Of a DNA stretch of 64,000 nucleotides, positions 8,650 to 16,927 are shown piece by piece. The notes under the pieces were generated by a model. That model was not told where the DNA came from. It saw only the letters and a program-made list of their open reading frames with translations, and did not search any database. Every line of letters begins with the position of its first letter. The stretch's first letter is position 1. Source of the DNA: DASVBE01 sp963770375 (GTDB taxonomy: Bacteria > Actinomycetota > Actinomycetes > Streptosporangiales > Streptosporangiaceae); assembly GCA_963770375.1 (NCBI GenBank), contig CAVYPM010000006.1, positions 62,001 through 126,000 on the forward strand. Direction: 5' to 3'. A program made the position numbers and the translations under genes.

Positions 8650-8740
8650 GCCGCGGCGCTGTTTTCCCGACGAGCGACGCCGGCGCGACGAAGGAGCGCC
8701 GAAGGAGCGAGGAGGGAAGGCAGCGCCTCCCAGCGGCCCG
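8650..8740. repeat. 91-bp hairpin element, copy A (diverged)
   Basis: First of three dispersed copies. It matches copies B (23353-23443) and C (26452-26542) along its whole length with about ten changes and a 1-bp length difference. Shared hallmarks are a left end gccgcggcgctgtttt, a centre gcgcgacgaaggagcgcc and a right end ggaagg-cagcgc-agcggcccg, with the two ends forming inverted repeats. It lies in the divergent promoter region between purS and the E1alpha gene. Confidence 0.9.
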
Positions 8741-8819
8741 GCGCGAGCCAATGAGCAGAGTCACACCCCGTGTGTCAGTTATCCGCCAGTCAGGGGGGTA
8801 CTGTCACAGCGGGACGGTA

Positions 8820-8831
8820 GACCGGCCGGTC
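8820..8831. promoter_or_regulatory. Candidate operator before the 2-oxoacid dehydrogenase operon
   Basis: GACCGGCCGGTC is a perfect 12-bp palindrome about 45 bp before the E1alpha GTG, the usual place for a TetR- or Lrp-type site. GC-rich palindromes arise easily in this genome, so confidence is moderate. Confidence 0.4.
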
Positions 8832-8876
8832 AATGACGATCTCCGTGACCGGCCCGAGGTAGGCAAGGAGTGGCGC

Positions 8877-10034
8877 GTGGCCGTCAATAACAATGGTGCA
8901 ACCGCTGCCGGGCCCGATCCGCTGGGCCTGGCCGGGCAGCCTGGCACCGGGGAGCTCGTCCAGCTCCTCACCCCCGAGGGCGAGCGGACCGACCACCCCG
9001 ACTACCCGCTGGAAGTCTCGGCCGAGGAACTCCGGTCGCTGTACCGGGACCTGGTCCTGGTCCGCCGGATCGACTTCGAGGCGATCGCCCTGCAGCGCCA
9101 GGGCGAGCTGGGCATCTGGGCCTCGCTGCTGGGCCAGGAAGCGGCCCAGATCGGCTCGGGCCGCGCCCTGCAGCCGCGGGACATGGCCTTCCCCACCTAC
9201 CGGGAGCACGGCGTGGCCTGGTGCCGCGGCCTGGACCCGGTGAAGCTGCTCGAGCTGTACCGCGGGGTCAGCCACGGCGGCTGGGACCCCAAGGAGCACA
9301 ACTTCCACCTGTACACGATCGTGATCGGCAGCCAGACCCTGCACGCCACCGGCTACGCGATGGGCATCCAGCGGGACGGCGCGGTGGGCGAGGACGGCGA
9401 GGCGGTGATCGCCTACTTCGGCGACGGCGCGACCAGCCAGGGCGACGTGAACGAGGCGTTCATCTGGGCCTCGGTGAACAACGCCCCGGTCGTGTTCTTC
9501 TGCCAGAACAACCAGTGGGCGATCTCCGAGCCGCTGGAGCGGCAGAGCCGGGTGCCGCTCTACAAGCGGGCCCTCGGGTTCGGCTTCCCCGGCCTGCGGG
9601 TGGACGGCAACGACGTGCTGGCCTGCCTGGCGGTCACCCGTGCAGCCCTGCAGGCGGCCAGGGAGGGCCAGGGCCCGACGCTGATCGAGGCGTTCACCTA
9701 CCGGATGGGCGCGCACACCACGACCGACGACCCGACCCGGTACCGGCTGGCCGCCGAGCTGGAGGCGTGGAAGCTGAAGGACCCGATCGAGCGGGTCAAG
9801 GCGTACCTGGTCCGCACCGAGCAGGCGACCAAGGAGTTCTTCGACGCGGTCGACGCGGAGGCCGAGGAGGTCGGCGCGCACGTGCGGCAGGCCTGCCGGG
9901 CGATGCCCGACCCCGCGCCGCTGTCCATCTTCGACAACGTCTACGCGGGCCCGGACCCGCTGATCGAGGCCGAGCGCGCGCTGACCGAGGCCTACCTGGA
10001 TTCCTTCGCCGAGCCGGAGGAGGTGGCCCGATGA
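8877..10034 (+). CDS. bkdA: Branched-chain 2-oxoacid dehydrogenase E1 alpha subunit
   Basis: Thiamine-diphosphate decarboxylase subunit of a 2-oxoacid dehydrogenase complex; most likely acts on branched-chain keto acids from Val, Leu and Ile, supplying branched acyl-CoA. It has 385 residues. The ThDP motif is clear (YFGDGATSQGDVNEAF ... VFFCQNNQWAIS), as is the RMGAHTTTDDPTRYR loop. The GTG at 8877 follows AAGGAG by 6 bp. The stop overlaps the E1beta start (ATGA). A pyruvate-specific role cannot be excluded, since E1alpha proteins of the two complexes are alike. Confidence 0.88.
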   Translation: MAVNNNGATAAGPDPLGLAGQPGTGELVQLLTPEGERTDHPDYPLEVSAEELRSLYRDLVLVRRIDFEAIALQRQGELGIWASLLGQEAAQIGSGRALQPRDMAFPTYREHGVAWCRGLDPVKLLELYRGVSHGGWDPKEHNFHLYTIVIGSQTLHATGYAMGIQRDGAVGEDGEAVIAYFGDGATSQGDVNEAFIWASVNNAPVVFFCQNNQWAISEPLERQSRVPLYKRALGFGFPGLRVDGNDVLACLAVTRAALQAAREGQGPTLIEAFTYRMGAHTTTDDPTRYRLAAELEAWKLKDPIERVKAYLVRTEQATKEFFDAVDAEAEEVGAHVRQACRAMPDPAPLSIFDNVYAGPDPLIEAERALTEAYLDSFAEPEEVAR

Positions 10035-11015
10035 CGACGCTGACCCTGTCCCGGGCGCTGAACGAGGGCCTGCGCAAGGCCATGGAGAGCGACCCCAAGG
10101 TCCTGATCATGGGCGAGGACGTCGGCAAGCTCGGCGGCGTGTTCCGGGTCACCGACGGGCTGCAGAAGGACTTCGGCGAGGCCCGCGTGGTGGACACCCC
10201 GCTGGCCGAGTCCGGCATCGTCGGCACCGCGATCGGCCTGGCCCTGCGCGGCTACCGGCCGGTCTGCGAGATCCAGTTCGACGGGTTCGTGTTCCCCGCC
10301 TTCGACCAGATCGTCAGCCAGCTGGCCAAGATGCGCTACCGCTCGCGCGGCCAGGTCGCGCTGCCGGTGACGGTCAGGATCCCGTTCGGCGGCGGCATCG
10401 GCGCGGTCGAGCACCACAGCGAGTCGCCCGAGGCGCTGTTCGCGCACATCGCCGGGCTGCGCGTGGTGGCCTGCGGCGACCCGGCCGACGCCTACCTGAT
10501 GATCCAGCAGTCCATCCAGTCGCGACGACCCGGTGATCTTCTTCGAGCCGAAGCGGCGCTACTGGGACAAGGCCGAGGTCGACACCGCCGCCGGGCTGGC
10601 CGGCGCGATCGGCCTGGACCGGGCCCGCACGCTGGCCGAGGGCACCGACGTGACCGTGCTGGCCTACGGGCCGATGGTGCGCACCTGCGTCCAGGCCGCG
10701 GTCGCCGCCGCCGAGGAGGGCAAGTCGGTCGAGGTCATCGACCTGCGCTCGCTGGCCCCGCTGGACACCGAGGCGATCTTCGCCTCGGTCCGCAAGACCG
10801 GCCGGTGCGTGGTCGTGCACGAGGCCGCGGTGACCGGCGGGCTCGGCGCGGAGATCGCCGCCCGGGTCACCGAGGAGTGCTTCTACCAGCTGGAGGCGCC
10901 GGTGCTGCGGGTGGGCGGCTTCTCCACCCCGTACCCGCCGTCCCGGCTGGAGGAGCTGTACCTGCCCGACCTGGACCGCGTGCTGGACGCCGTCGACCGC
11001 AGCCTCGCCTTCTGA
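10031..11015 (+). CDS. bkdB: 2-Oxoacid dehydrogenase E1 beta subunit, frame broken in the middle
   Basis: Partner of E1alpha. The N-terminal part (MTTLTLSRALNEGLRKAM ... GEDVGKLGGVFRVTDGL ... EIQFDGFVFPAFDQI) is in one frame and the C-terminal part (DDPVIFFEPKRRYWDK ... VLAYGPMVRTC ... GLGAEIAARV) in the next. They join as IQS-DDPVIFFEPK if the C at 10523 is extra. The span is one base over a multiple of three, which agrees. With that base removed the protein is 327 residues, the family norm. A sequencing insertion is more likely than a real mutation because both halves are fully conserved and the operon is otherwise intact. Confidence 0.88.
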
Positions 11016-11026
11016 AAGGAGCCAGC

Positions 11027-12499
11027 GTGACCGGTGTGCAGCAGTTCCGGCTCCCCGACGTCGGGGAGGGACTGACCGAGGCGGAGATCGTCCGCTGGCA
11101 CGTGCAGCCCGGTGACCAGGTCACCGTCAACCAGATCATCGTGGAGATCGAGACCGCCAAGGCCGTGGTCGAGCTGCCCTGCCCGTGGGCCGGGACGGTC
11201 GACGCGCTGCTCGTGCCGGAAGGCGCGACCGTGGACGTGGGCACGCCGATCATCGCGGTGAACACCTCGCCAGGCGCATCGTCGGCTGGTTCACCTCCAG
11301 GAAGGGTTACGGATGGCGGGGGCGCGGAGCCCGGCCCCGGGACGTCGAGCCGCACCGCGGCGCTGGCCGAGGACCTCGTCCCGGCCGCGGCCACCGGCCC
11401 GGAGGCGGACGGCAACGGCGCCGGCAACGGGGCCGCAGCCCCGGAGCCGCCGCCCGAGCGCCAGGCCGTGCTCGTCGGCTACGGCGTGAAGCTCGGCCCA
11501 ACCACCCGCCGCCCCCGCAAGAAGCCCGCCGCCGCAGCATCAGGCACGGGTGCCCCCGCGGCAGCCCCGGCCACCGGGTCACCCGAGCCGGCGGACGCCG
11601 CCGCGGCGGCGCAGGAACCGGCGAGCCGGGTCGCGGTGCTGGCCAAGCCGCCGGTCCGCAAGCTGGCCCGGGACCGTGGCGTGGACCTGGCCACGCTCAC
11701 CGGCACCGGCCCGGGCAACACGGTCACCCGCGAGGACGTGCTGGCCGCCGCGGACGCCCCGCTGGCCCCGGCCGCCGCCCCGGCAACCGCCCCCGGGGCC
11801 AGGGAGGAGCGGATCCCGATCCGCGGGGTCCGCAAGCACACCGCCGCCGCGGTACTGGCCAGCGCCTTCACCGCCCCGCACGTGACCGAGTTCCTGCAGA
11901 TCGACATCACCGAGACGATGTCCGCCGTCGAGCGGCTGAAGGCCCTGCCGGACTTCGCCGAGGTGCGGGTCTCCCCGCTGCTGCTGGTGGCCAGGGCCCT
12001 GCTCATCGCGGTGGCCAGGAACCCGATGATCAACTCCCGGTGGGACGAGGCCAGCCAGGAAATCGTCGTCCCGAACTACGTCAACCTGGGCATCGCCGCG
12101 TCCACCGCCCGCGGCCTCATGGTGCCGAACATCAAGGACGCGCACGCGCTCGGCCTGCCGGGGCTGGCCCGCGCCCTGAACGAGCTCACCCAGACCGCCC
12201 GGGCCGGCAAGACCACCCCGGCCGGCCTCACCGGCGGCACCATCACCATCACCAACGTCGGCGTGTTCGGGGTGGATTCTGGCACCCCCATCCTGACCCC
12301 GGGCGAGGCTGCCATCCTGGCCTTCGGCCGGGTCAGGGAGGCGCCGTGGGTGCACCAGGGGCAGCTGGCCGTGCGCCAGGTCACCACGCTCGCGCTGTCC
12401 TTCGACCACCGGATCGTGGACGGCGACCTGGGCTCGGCCGTGCTCACCGAGGTCGGGGCCATGCTGACCGACCCGCTCCGGATGCTGGCCTGGGGGTAG
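11027..12499 (+). CDS. bkdC: 2-Oxoacid dehydrogenase E2, dihydrolipoamide acyltransferase
   Basis: Core acyltransferase of the complex, 490 residues. Domains in order: one lipoyl domain (1-85) with the lipoylated Lys45 in ETAKAVVEL; a long Ala/Pro/Gly linker; an E1/E3-binding domain (about 205-245, VRKLARDRGVDLATLTGTGP); and the catalytic domain (about 265-490) with SFDHRIVDGDLG carrying the active-site His and Asp. The GTG start is 11 bp after the E1beta stop with AAAGGAG before it. No E3 (lipoamide dehydrogenase) gene lies in the window, so E3 must come from elsewhere. It converges on the FadE5-like gene 16 bp away. Confidence 0.92.
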   Translation: MTGVQQFRLPDVGEGLTEAEIVRWHVQPGDQVTVNQIIVEIETAKAVVELPCPWAGTVDALLVPEGATVDVGTPIIAVNTSPGASSAGSPPGRVTDGGGAEPGPGTSSRTAALAEDLVPAAATGPEADGNGAGNGAAAPEPPPERQAVLVGYGVKLGPTTRRPRKKPAAAASGTGAPAAAPATGSPEPADAAAAAQEPASRVAVLAKPPVRKLARDRGVDLATLTGTGPGNTVTREDVLAAADAPLAPAAAPATAPGAREERIPIRGVRKHTAAAVLASAFTAPHVTEFLQIDITETMSAVERLKALPDFAEVRVSPLLLVARALLIAVARNPMINSRWDEASQEIVVPNYVNLGIAASTARGLMVPNIKDAHALGLPGLARALNELTQTARAGKTTPAGLTGGTITITNVGVFGVDSGTPILTPGEAAILAFGRVREAPWVHQGQLAVRQVTTLALSFDHRIVDGDLGSAVLTEVGAMLTDPLRMLAWG

Positions 12500-12515
12500 C
12501 GCTCCGGCGAGCGGG

Positions 12516-14342
12516 TCAGAACGCCCCGGCGGGCAGCTCCATCAGGTCCAGCGTGGTGGTCTCGGCGATCTCCCGCTCGGCGGCCAGCCGGGGCAGCACG
12601 GTCGCCGCGAAGAACCGGGCCGCGGCCACCTTGCCCGTGTAGAAGTCCTTGTCCGGACCGCCGGCCCCGGCGTCCAGCCGGGCCAGCGCCACCTCGGCCT
12701 GGCGGGCCAGCAGCCAGCCGATGATCAGGTCGCCGAGGGCGAGCAGCAGCCGGGTGGTGTTCAGCCCGGTCCGGTAGATCTCGGCCGGCTGCTCGATGCT
12801 CGCCGTGGAGTACCCGTGCATCGCGGTGACGATCGCGCGCACGTCGGCCACGGCGCGGTCAAGCGCGGCCCGCTCCGCCTTGAGCCGGCCGTTGCCGCCC
12901 TCGGCCGCGGTGAACGCGCTGATCTGGCCGAGCAGCCCGTCCAGGGCCCGCCCGCCGTTCCGCAGGATCTTGCGGAAGTACAGGTCCAGGCCCTGGATCG
13001 CGGTGGTGCCCTCGTACAGGCTGTCGATCTTCGCGTCCCTGGCGTACTGCTCGATCGGGTAGTCCTGCAGGAACCCGGACCCGCCCAGGGTCTGCAGGGA
13101 CAGCGTGAGCATCTCGTAGGCCCGTTCCGAGCCGACGCCCTTGACCAGCGGCAGGAGCAGGTCGTTGAGCTCGGCGGCGGCCGGGTCTGGCTGCCCTGAG
13201 GCCTCGGCGAGCTGCAGCGTGTCCTGCTGGCTGGCGGTGTACAGCAGGAGCGCCCGCATGCCCTCGGCGTAGCACTTCTGCAGCATCAGCATCCGGCGCA
13301 CGTCCGGGTGGGCGATGATCGGCACCCGCGGCGCGGTCTTGTCGGTCAGCCTGGTCAGGTCCGCGCCCTGGATCCGGGTCCGGGCGAAGTCCAGCGCGGT
13401 CAGGTAGCCGGTGGACAGCGTGGCGATGGCCTTGGTGCCGACCATCATCCGGGCGGACTCGATGATCACGAACATCTGCCTGATGCCGTCGTGCACGTTG
13501 CCGACCAGCGTGCCGATCGCCGGGTGCTGCTCACCGAAGGTCAGCTCGCAGGTGGTCGAGGCCTTCAGGCCCATCTTGTGCTCGACCCCGGTGACGTAGA
13601 CGCCGTTCCGCTCGCCGGGCGTGCCGTCCGGGCCCGGCAGGTACTTGGGGACCAGGAACATGGACAGGCCCTTGGTGCCCGGGCCGTGCCCCTCGGGCCG
13701 GGCCAGCACCAGGTGGAAGATGTTCTCCGCCATGTCGTGCTCGGCGCTGGTGATGAACCGCTTGACGCCCTCGATGTGCCAGGTCCCGTCCGGCTGAGCG
13801 ATCGCCTTGGTCCGCCCGGCGCCGACGTCCGAGCCGGCGTCCGGCTCGGTCAGCGCCATCGTCGCGGTCCACCGCCGCTCCGCCGCGTGCCGGGCGAACT
13901 CGCGCTGCTCCGGCGTGCCGAGGTGGAACAGCGCCCGGGAGAACGAGGCACCGCTGGCGTACATCCACACCGCCGGGTTGGCGCCCAGGATCAGCTCGGC
14001 CACCGACCAGTTGAGCGACCGGGGCACGGTCGTGCCGCCCAGCTCCTCGGGCAGCTCGAGCCGGTACCACTCGGCGTCCATGAAGGCCTGGAACGACGCC
14101 TTGAACCCGGCCGGCATCCGGACCTCGTGCGTGGCCGGGTCGAACTCCGGCGGGTGCCGGTCGGCCGCGGCGAACGACTCGGCGACCGGGCCGGCGGCCA
14201 GCCGCTCGACCTCGGCCAGGATCCCGCGGGCGGTTTCCGGGTCGGCCTCCGCGAACGGCCCGGTGCCCAGGATCTCGTCCCGGCCGAGCAGCTCGAACAG
14301 ATTGAACTCAATGTCGCGGAGGTTGCTCCGGTAGTGCCCCAT
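12516..14342 (-). CDS. Acyl-CoA dehydrogenase, FadE5-like
   Basis: FAD enzyme that introduces the alpha-beta double bond in acyl-CoA (beta-oxidation). At 608 residues with a C-terminal extension it matches the long mycobacterial FadE5 type; MGHYRSNLRDIEFNLFELLG is the family-typical start. Motifs include ALTEPDAGSDVGAG (FAD contact), FITSAEHDMAENI, GVEHKMGLKAS and SLYEGTTAIQGLDLYFRKI, which carries the probable catalytic Glu. The ATG at 14342 lies 35 bp after a strong palindromic operator (14377-14391) and the gene is divergent from a second dehydrogenase, suggesting joint control by acyl-CoA supply. Confidence 0.9.
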   Translation of the reverse strand: MGHYRSNLRDIEFNLFELLGRDEILGTGPFAEADPETARGILAEVERLAAGPVAESFAAADRHPPEFDPATHEVRMPAGFKASFQAFMDAEWYRLELPEELGGTTVPRSLNWSVAELILGANPAVWMYASGASFSRALFHLGTPEQREFARHAAERRWTATMALTEPDAGSDVGAGRTKAIAQPDGTWHIEGVKRFITSAEHDMAENIFHLVLARPEGHGPGTKGLSMFLVPKYLPGPDGTPGERNGVYVTGVEHKMGLKASTTCELTFGEQHPAIGTLVGNVHDGIRQMFVIIESARMMVGTKAIATLSTGYLTALDFARTRIQGADLTRLTDKTAPRVPIIAHPDVRRMLMLQKCYAEGMRALLLYTASQQDTLQLAEASGQPDPAAAELNDLLLPLVKGVGSERAYEMLTLSLQTLGGSGFLQDYPIEQYARDAKIDSLYEGTTAIQGLDLYFRKILRNGGRALDGLLGQISAFTAAEGGNGRLKAERAALDRAVADVRAIVTAMHGYSTASIEQPAEIYRTGLNTTRLLLALGDLIIGWLLARQAEVALARLDAGAGGPDKDFYTGKVAAARFFAATVLPRLAAEREIAETTTLDLMELPAGAF

Positions 14343-14376
14343 GTCCGCCTCCAGGCCGGGTCAGGTTCGCTACTGG

Positions 14377-14391
14377 TCAGTAACTTACTGA
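14377..14391. promoter_or_regulatory. Operator palindrome upstream of the FadE5-like gene
   Basis: TCAGTAAcTTACTGA is a perfect 7-1-7 palindrome, extended by an outer TACT/AGTA pair (14371-14397). It is AT-rich against a very GC-rich background and lies 35 bp upstream of the FadE5-like ATG. This form fits a TetR-family fatty-acid regulator. The regulator gene is not in this stretch. Confidence 0.65.
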
Positions 14392-14447
14392 ATAGTACCT
14401 TCCCCGGCGACCTCCCAGCGAGACCCGCCCCGGCCGAGCATCGAGCA

Positions 14448-14497
14448 CGACGATGTGCCATCGCACGGCATCTATGCCGTGCGATGGCACATCGTCG
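14448..14497. promoter_or_regulatory. 50-bp perfect palindrome between divergent acyl-CoA dehydrogenase genes
   Basis: Arms 14448-14471 and 14474-14497 are exact 24-bp inverted repeats around a 2-base centre. No T-run follows, and it lies about 75-105 bp from both flanking starts, so a transcription terminator is unlikely. It could extrude as a cruciform, form a very stable hairpin in a leader RNA, or be a double operator. Its core (cgatgtgccatcg) resembles the repeat arm at 3613-3630. Confidence 0.75.
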
Positions 14498-14571
14498 GGC
14501 TGGGGATGGGACTGGGGAGCCGGGAGGGGCGGGCTTACAGTGAGGGCGACGCGGCGCGAGTGAGGTGGACG

Positions 14572-16875
14572 ATGGCGCTTGGCCTGACCCCTGAGCACCT
14601 GGAACTGGCGGCCGCGGTGCGCGGCTGGGCGGAGCGGCACTGCCCGGTGGACGTGCCCCGCGCGGCGTCCGGGCAGCCGGACGGCGGCGGGCAGCAGTAC
14701 CGGGACACGCTCGGCCCGTCGCTGGCGGCCCAGGGCGTGCTCGGCCTTCATCTGCCGGAGAAGCACGGCGGCCAGGGCTACGGGCTGCCGGAGCTGGCCG
14801 TGGCGGCCGAGGAACTGGGCCGGGCCCTGCTGCCCGGCGCCTTCCTTCCCACGGTCTGGGCCAGCGCGGTCCTGGCCAGCACGGTCCTGGCCAGCACGGG
14901 ACTCGCCGCCGCGCCGGACGCCGGCACCGGCCACCTGCTGACCGGCCTGGCGGACGGGTCGCTGACCGGGGCGGTGGCCCTGGCGGCGGGGCTGACCGGG
15001 GAGCCGGACGGCGACGGCGGTCTGGTGGTCCGCGGGACGGCCGGGCCGGTGCTGGGCGGCAGCCTGGCTGATGTGATCATCGCGCCGGTGGCGGTGGCCA
15101 GCCAGGAAGAGGGCGGCGGGGAACGCTGGGTCGTCCTGGACGCGGCCAGCCTGGATATCAGCGTGCTGGCCAGCCTGGACCTGACCCGCCCGCTGGCCTC
15201 GGTCAGCGCGGACGGCGTGACCGTACCGGCCGGCCTGGTGCTGGGCGGGGTCAGCCGCGCCCTGGTGACCGGCCTGGCCGCCATCCTGGCCGGGGCCGAG
15301 GCCTGCGGCCTGGCCGACTGGGCCACCTGGGCGGCGGCCCGCTACGCGGCTGACCGGCACCAGTTCGGCCGGCCGATCGGGCAGTTCCAGGCGGTCAAGC
15401 ACCGCTGCGCCTGGCTGCTCACCGAGGCCGAGCAGGCCGCCGCCGCGGTGTGGGACGCGGCGCGGACCGGGCCGGGCCCCGGCGGCAGCCCCGGGGAGCT
15501 GGCCGCCACGGTGGCCGGCCTGGTCGCCGTGGACGCCGCGGTGCGCTGCGCGGACGGCCTGATCCAGGTGCTCGGCGGCATCGGCTACACGTGGGAGCAC
15601 GAGGCGCACCTGTACTACCGCCGGGCGATGTCGCTGCGCGCCCTGCTCGGCCCCTCGGACGACGCCGCGGCCCGGGTCGCCGATCTGGCCATGGCCCGCG
15701 TCCGGCAAACCGTAACCCTTGAAATTTCCGATGACGATGAGACGGCGCGCGCCGAGGTGCGGGCTGAGCTGGCGCGTGTTTCCGCGGCCAGCGGAACGGA
15801 GCAGACGCGGCTGCTGGCCGAGGGCGGGTGGGTGCTGCCGCACCTGCCGCGGCCGTGGGGGCGCGGCGCGAGCCCGCTGGAGCAGCTGATCATCGACGAG
15901 GAGCTCCGGGCGGCCAAGGTGGCCATGCCAATTCTGGCCATCGGGGCCTGGGCGGCCCCGGTGCTGATCCGGCACGGCACCAAGGCCCAGCAGGACCGGT
16001 TCCTGCCGCCCACGCTGCGCGGCGACTTCCTGTGGTGCCAGCTGTTCTCCGAGCCGGGGGCCGGCTCGGACCTGGCCGGGCTGACCACCCGGGCCGAGCG
16101 GGCCGACGGCGGCTGGCGGCTGACCGGGCAGAAGATCTGGACCTCGCTGGCCCGGCAGGCGGCCTGGGCGATCTGCCTCGCGCGCACCGGGCCGGCCGGG
16201 TCCCGGCACGACGGGATCACGTACTTCCTGGTCGACATGGCCGCGCCGGGCATCGAGGTCCGGCCGCTGAAGGAGATCACCGGCGACTCGTTCTTCAACG
16301 AGGTGTTCCTGGACGGGGTGTTCGTGCCGGACGACTGCGTGGTCGGGGAGATCAACGCCGGCTGGCCGATCGCCCGCACCACGCTGGCCAACGAGCGGGT
16401 GTCGCTGGCCCGGACCTGGACGTTCGGGTCCGGCGTGCGCGAGCTGCTGGTCACCGCCCGGGCGGCGGCCGGGTTCGGTCCTGTACCGCTGGCCCGGATC
16501 GGCACGCTGGCCGCGCAGGCCCAGGCCATCGAGGCGCTGGGCGCCCGGGTCACGCTCAAGCAGCTGTCCGGCACCGAGCCGGGGGCCACCGGCAGCGTGC
16601 GGAAGCTGCTCGGCATGCGGCACGCCCAGCAGGTCGCCGAGCTGTGCTGGTCGATGTCCGGGACGTCGGGCGCGCTGGGTGGTCACGGTGGCGGCGGGCC
16701 GGTCCGCGACGGGGCGCCGGACGGGGCGCACTGGGCCCGGCAGGTGCTGCAGACCCGGGCGCTGACCATCGGCGGCGGCACCACCGACATCCAGCTCAAC
16801 ATCATCGGCGAGCGGATACTGAAGCTGCCCAGGGACCCCGACCCGCCCGGCGCGCCAGGCGCTGATCCGCGCTGA
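14572..16875 (+). CDS. Tandem (single-chain) acyl-CoA dehydrogenase, FadE34-like
   Basis: A 767-residue protein with two acyl-CoA dehydrogenase domains in one chain. Domain 1 (about 1-385) has the N-terminal helical and middle parts (LPEKHGGQGYGLPELA; RYAADRHQFGRPIGQFQAVK). Domain 2 (about 400-767) has SEPGAGSDLAGL, GQKIWTSLARQA and the closing GGGTTDIQLNIIGERIL. This resembles mycobacterial FadE34, a fused alpha-beta dehydrogenase acting on sterol side-chain CoA esters; the substrate here is inference. Start ATG 14572 follows GAGGTGG. Earlier in-frame codons run through the 50-bp palindrome and are rejected as coding. Confidence 0.85.
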   Translation: MALGLTPEHLELAAAVRGWAERHCPVDVPRAASGQPDGGGQQYRDTLGPSLAAQGVLGLHLPEKHGGQGYGLPELAVAAEELGRALLPGAFLPTVWASAVLASTVLASTGLAAAPDAGTGHLLTGLADGSLTGAVALAAGLTGEPDGDGGLVVRGTAGPVLGGSLADVIIAPVAVASQEEGGGERWVVLDAASLDISVLASLDLTRPLASVSADGVTVPAGLVLGGVSRALVTGLAAILAGAEACGLADWATWAAARYAADRHQFGRPIGQFQAVKHRCAWLLTEAEQAAAAVWDAARTGPGPGGSPGELAATVAGLVAVDAAVRCADGLIQVLGGIGYTWEHEAHLYYRRAMSLRALLGPSDDAAARVADLAMARVRQTVTLEISDDDETARAEVRAELARVSAASGTEQTRLLAEGGWVLPHLPRPWGRGASPLEQLIIDEELRAAKVAMPILAIGAWAAPVLIRHGTKAQQDRFLPPTLRGDFLWCQLFSEPGAGSDLAGLTTRAERADGGWRLTGQKIWTSLARQAAWAICLARTGPAGSRHDGITYFLVDMAAPGIEVRPLKEITGDSFFNEVFLDGVFVPDDCVVGEINAGWPIARTTLANERVSLARTWTFGSGVRELLVTARAAAGFGPVPLARIGTLAAQAQAIEALGARVTLKQLSGTEPGATGSVRKLLGMRHAQQVAELCWSMSGTSGALGGHGGGGPVRDGAPDGAHWARQVLQTRALTIGGGTTDIQLNIIGERILKLPRDPDPPGAPGADPR

Positions 16876-16927
16876 TCACTGGGCGGCCGCGCTAGCCTGG
16901 CCGGGAGGGGGAGCCCGGAGGCCGAGT

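Noticed and set aside
9221..12499. One 1092-codon frame linking E1beta N-terminus to E2
   Set aside because: The first and middle thirds are out-of-frame shadows; E1alpha, the E1beta 3' half and E2 are separate genes. The link exists only because of the extra base at 10523.
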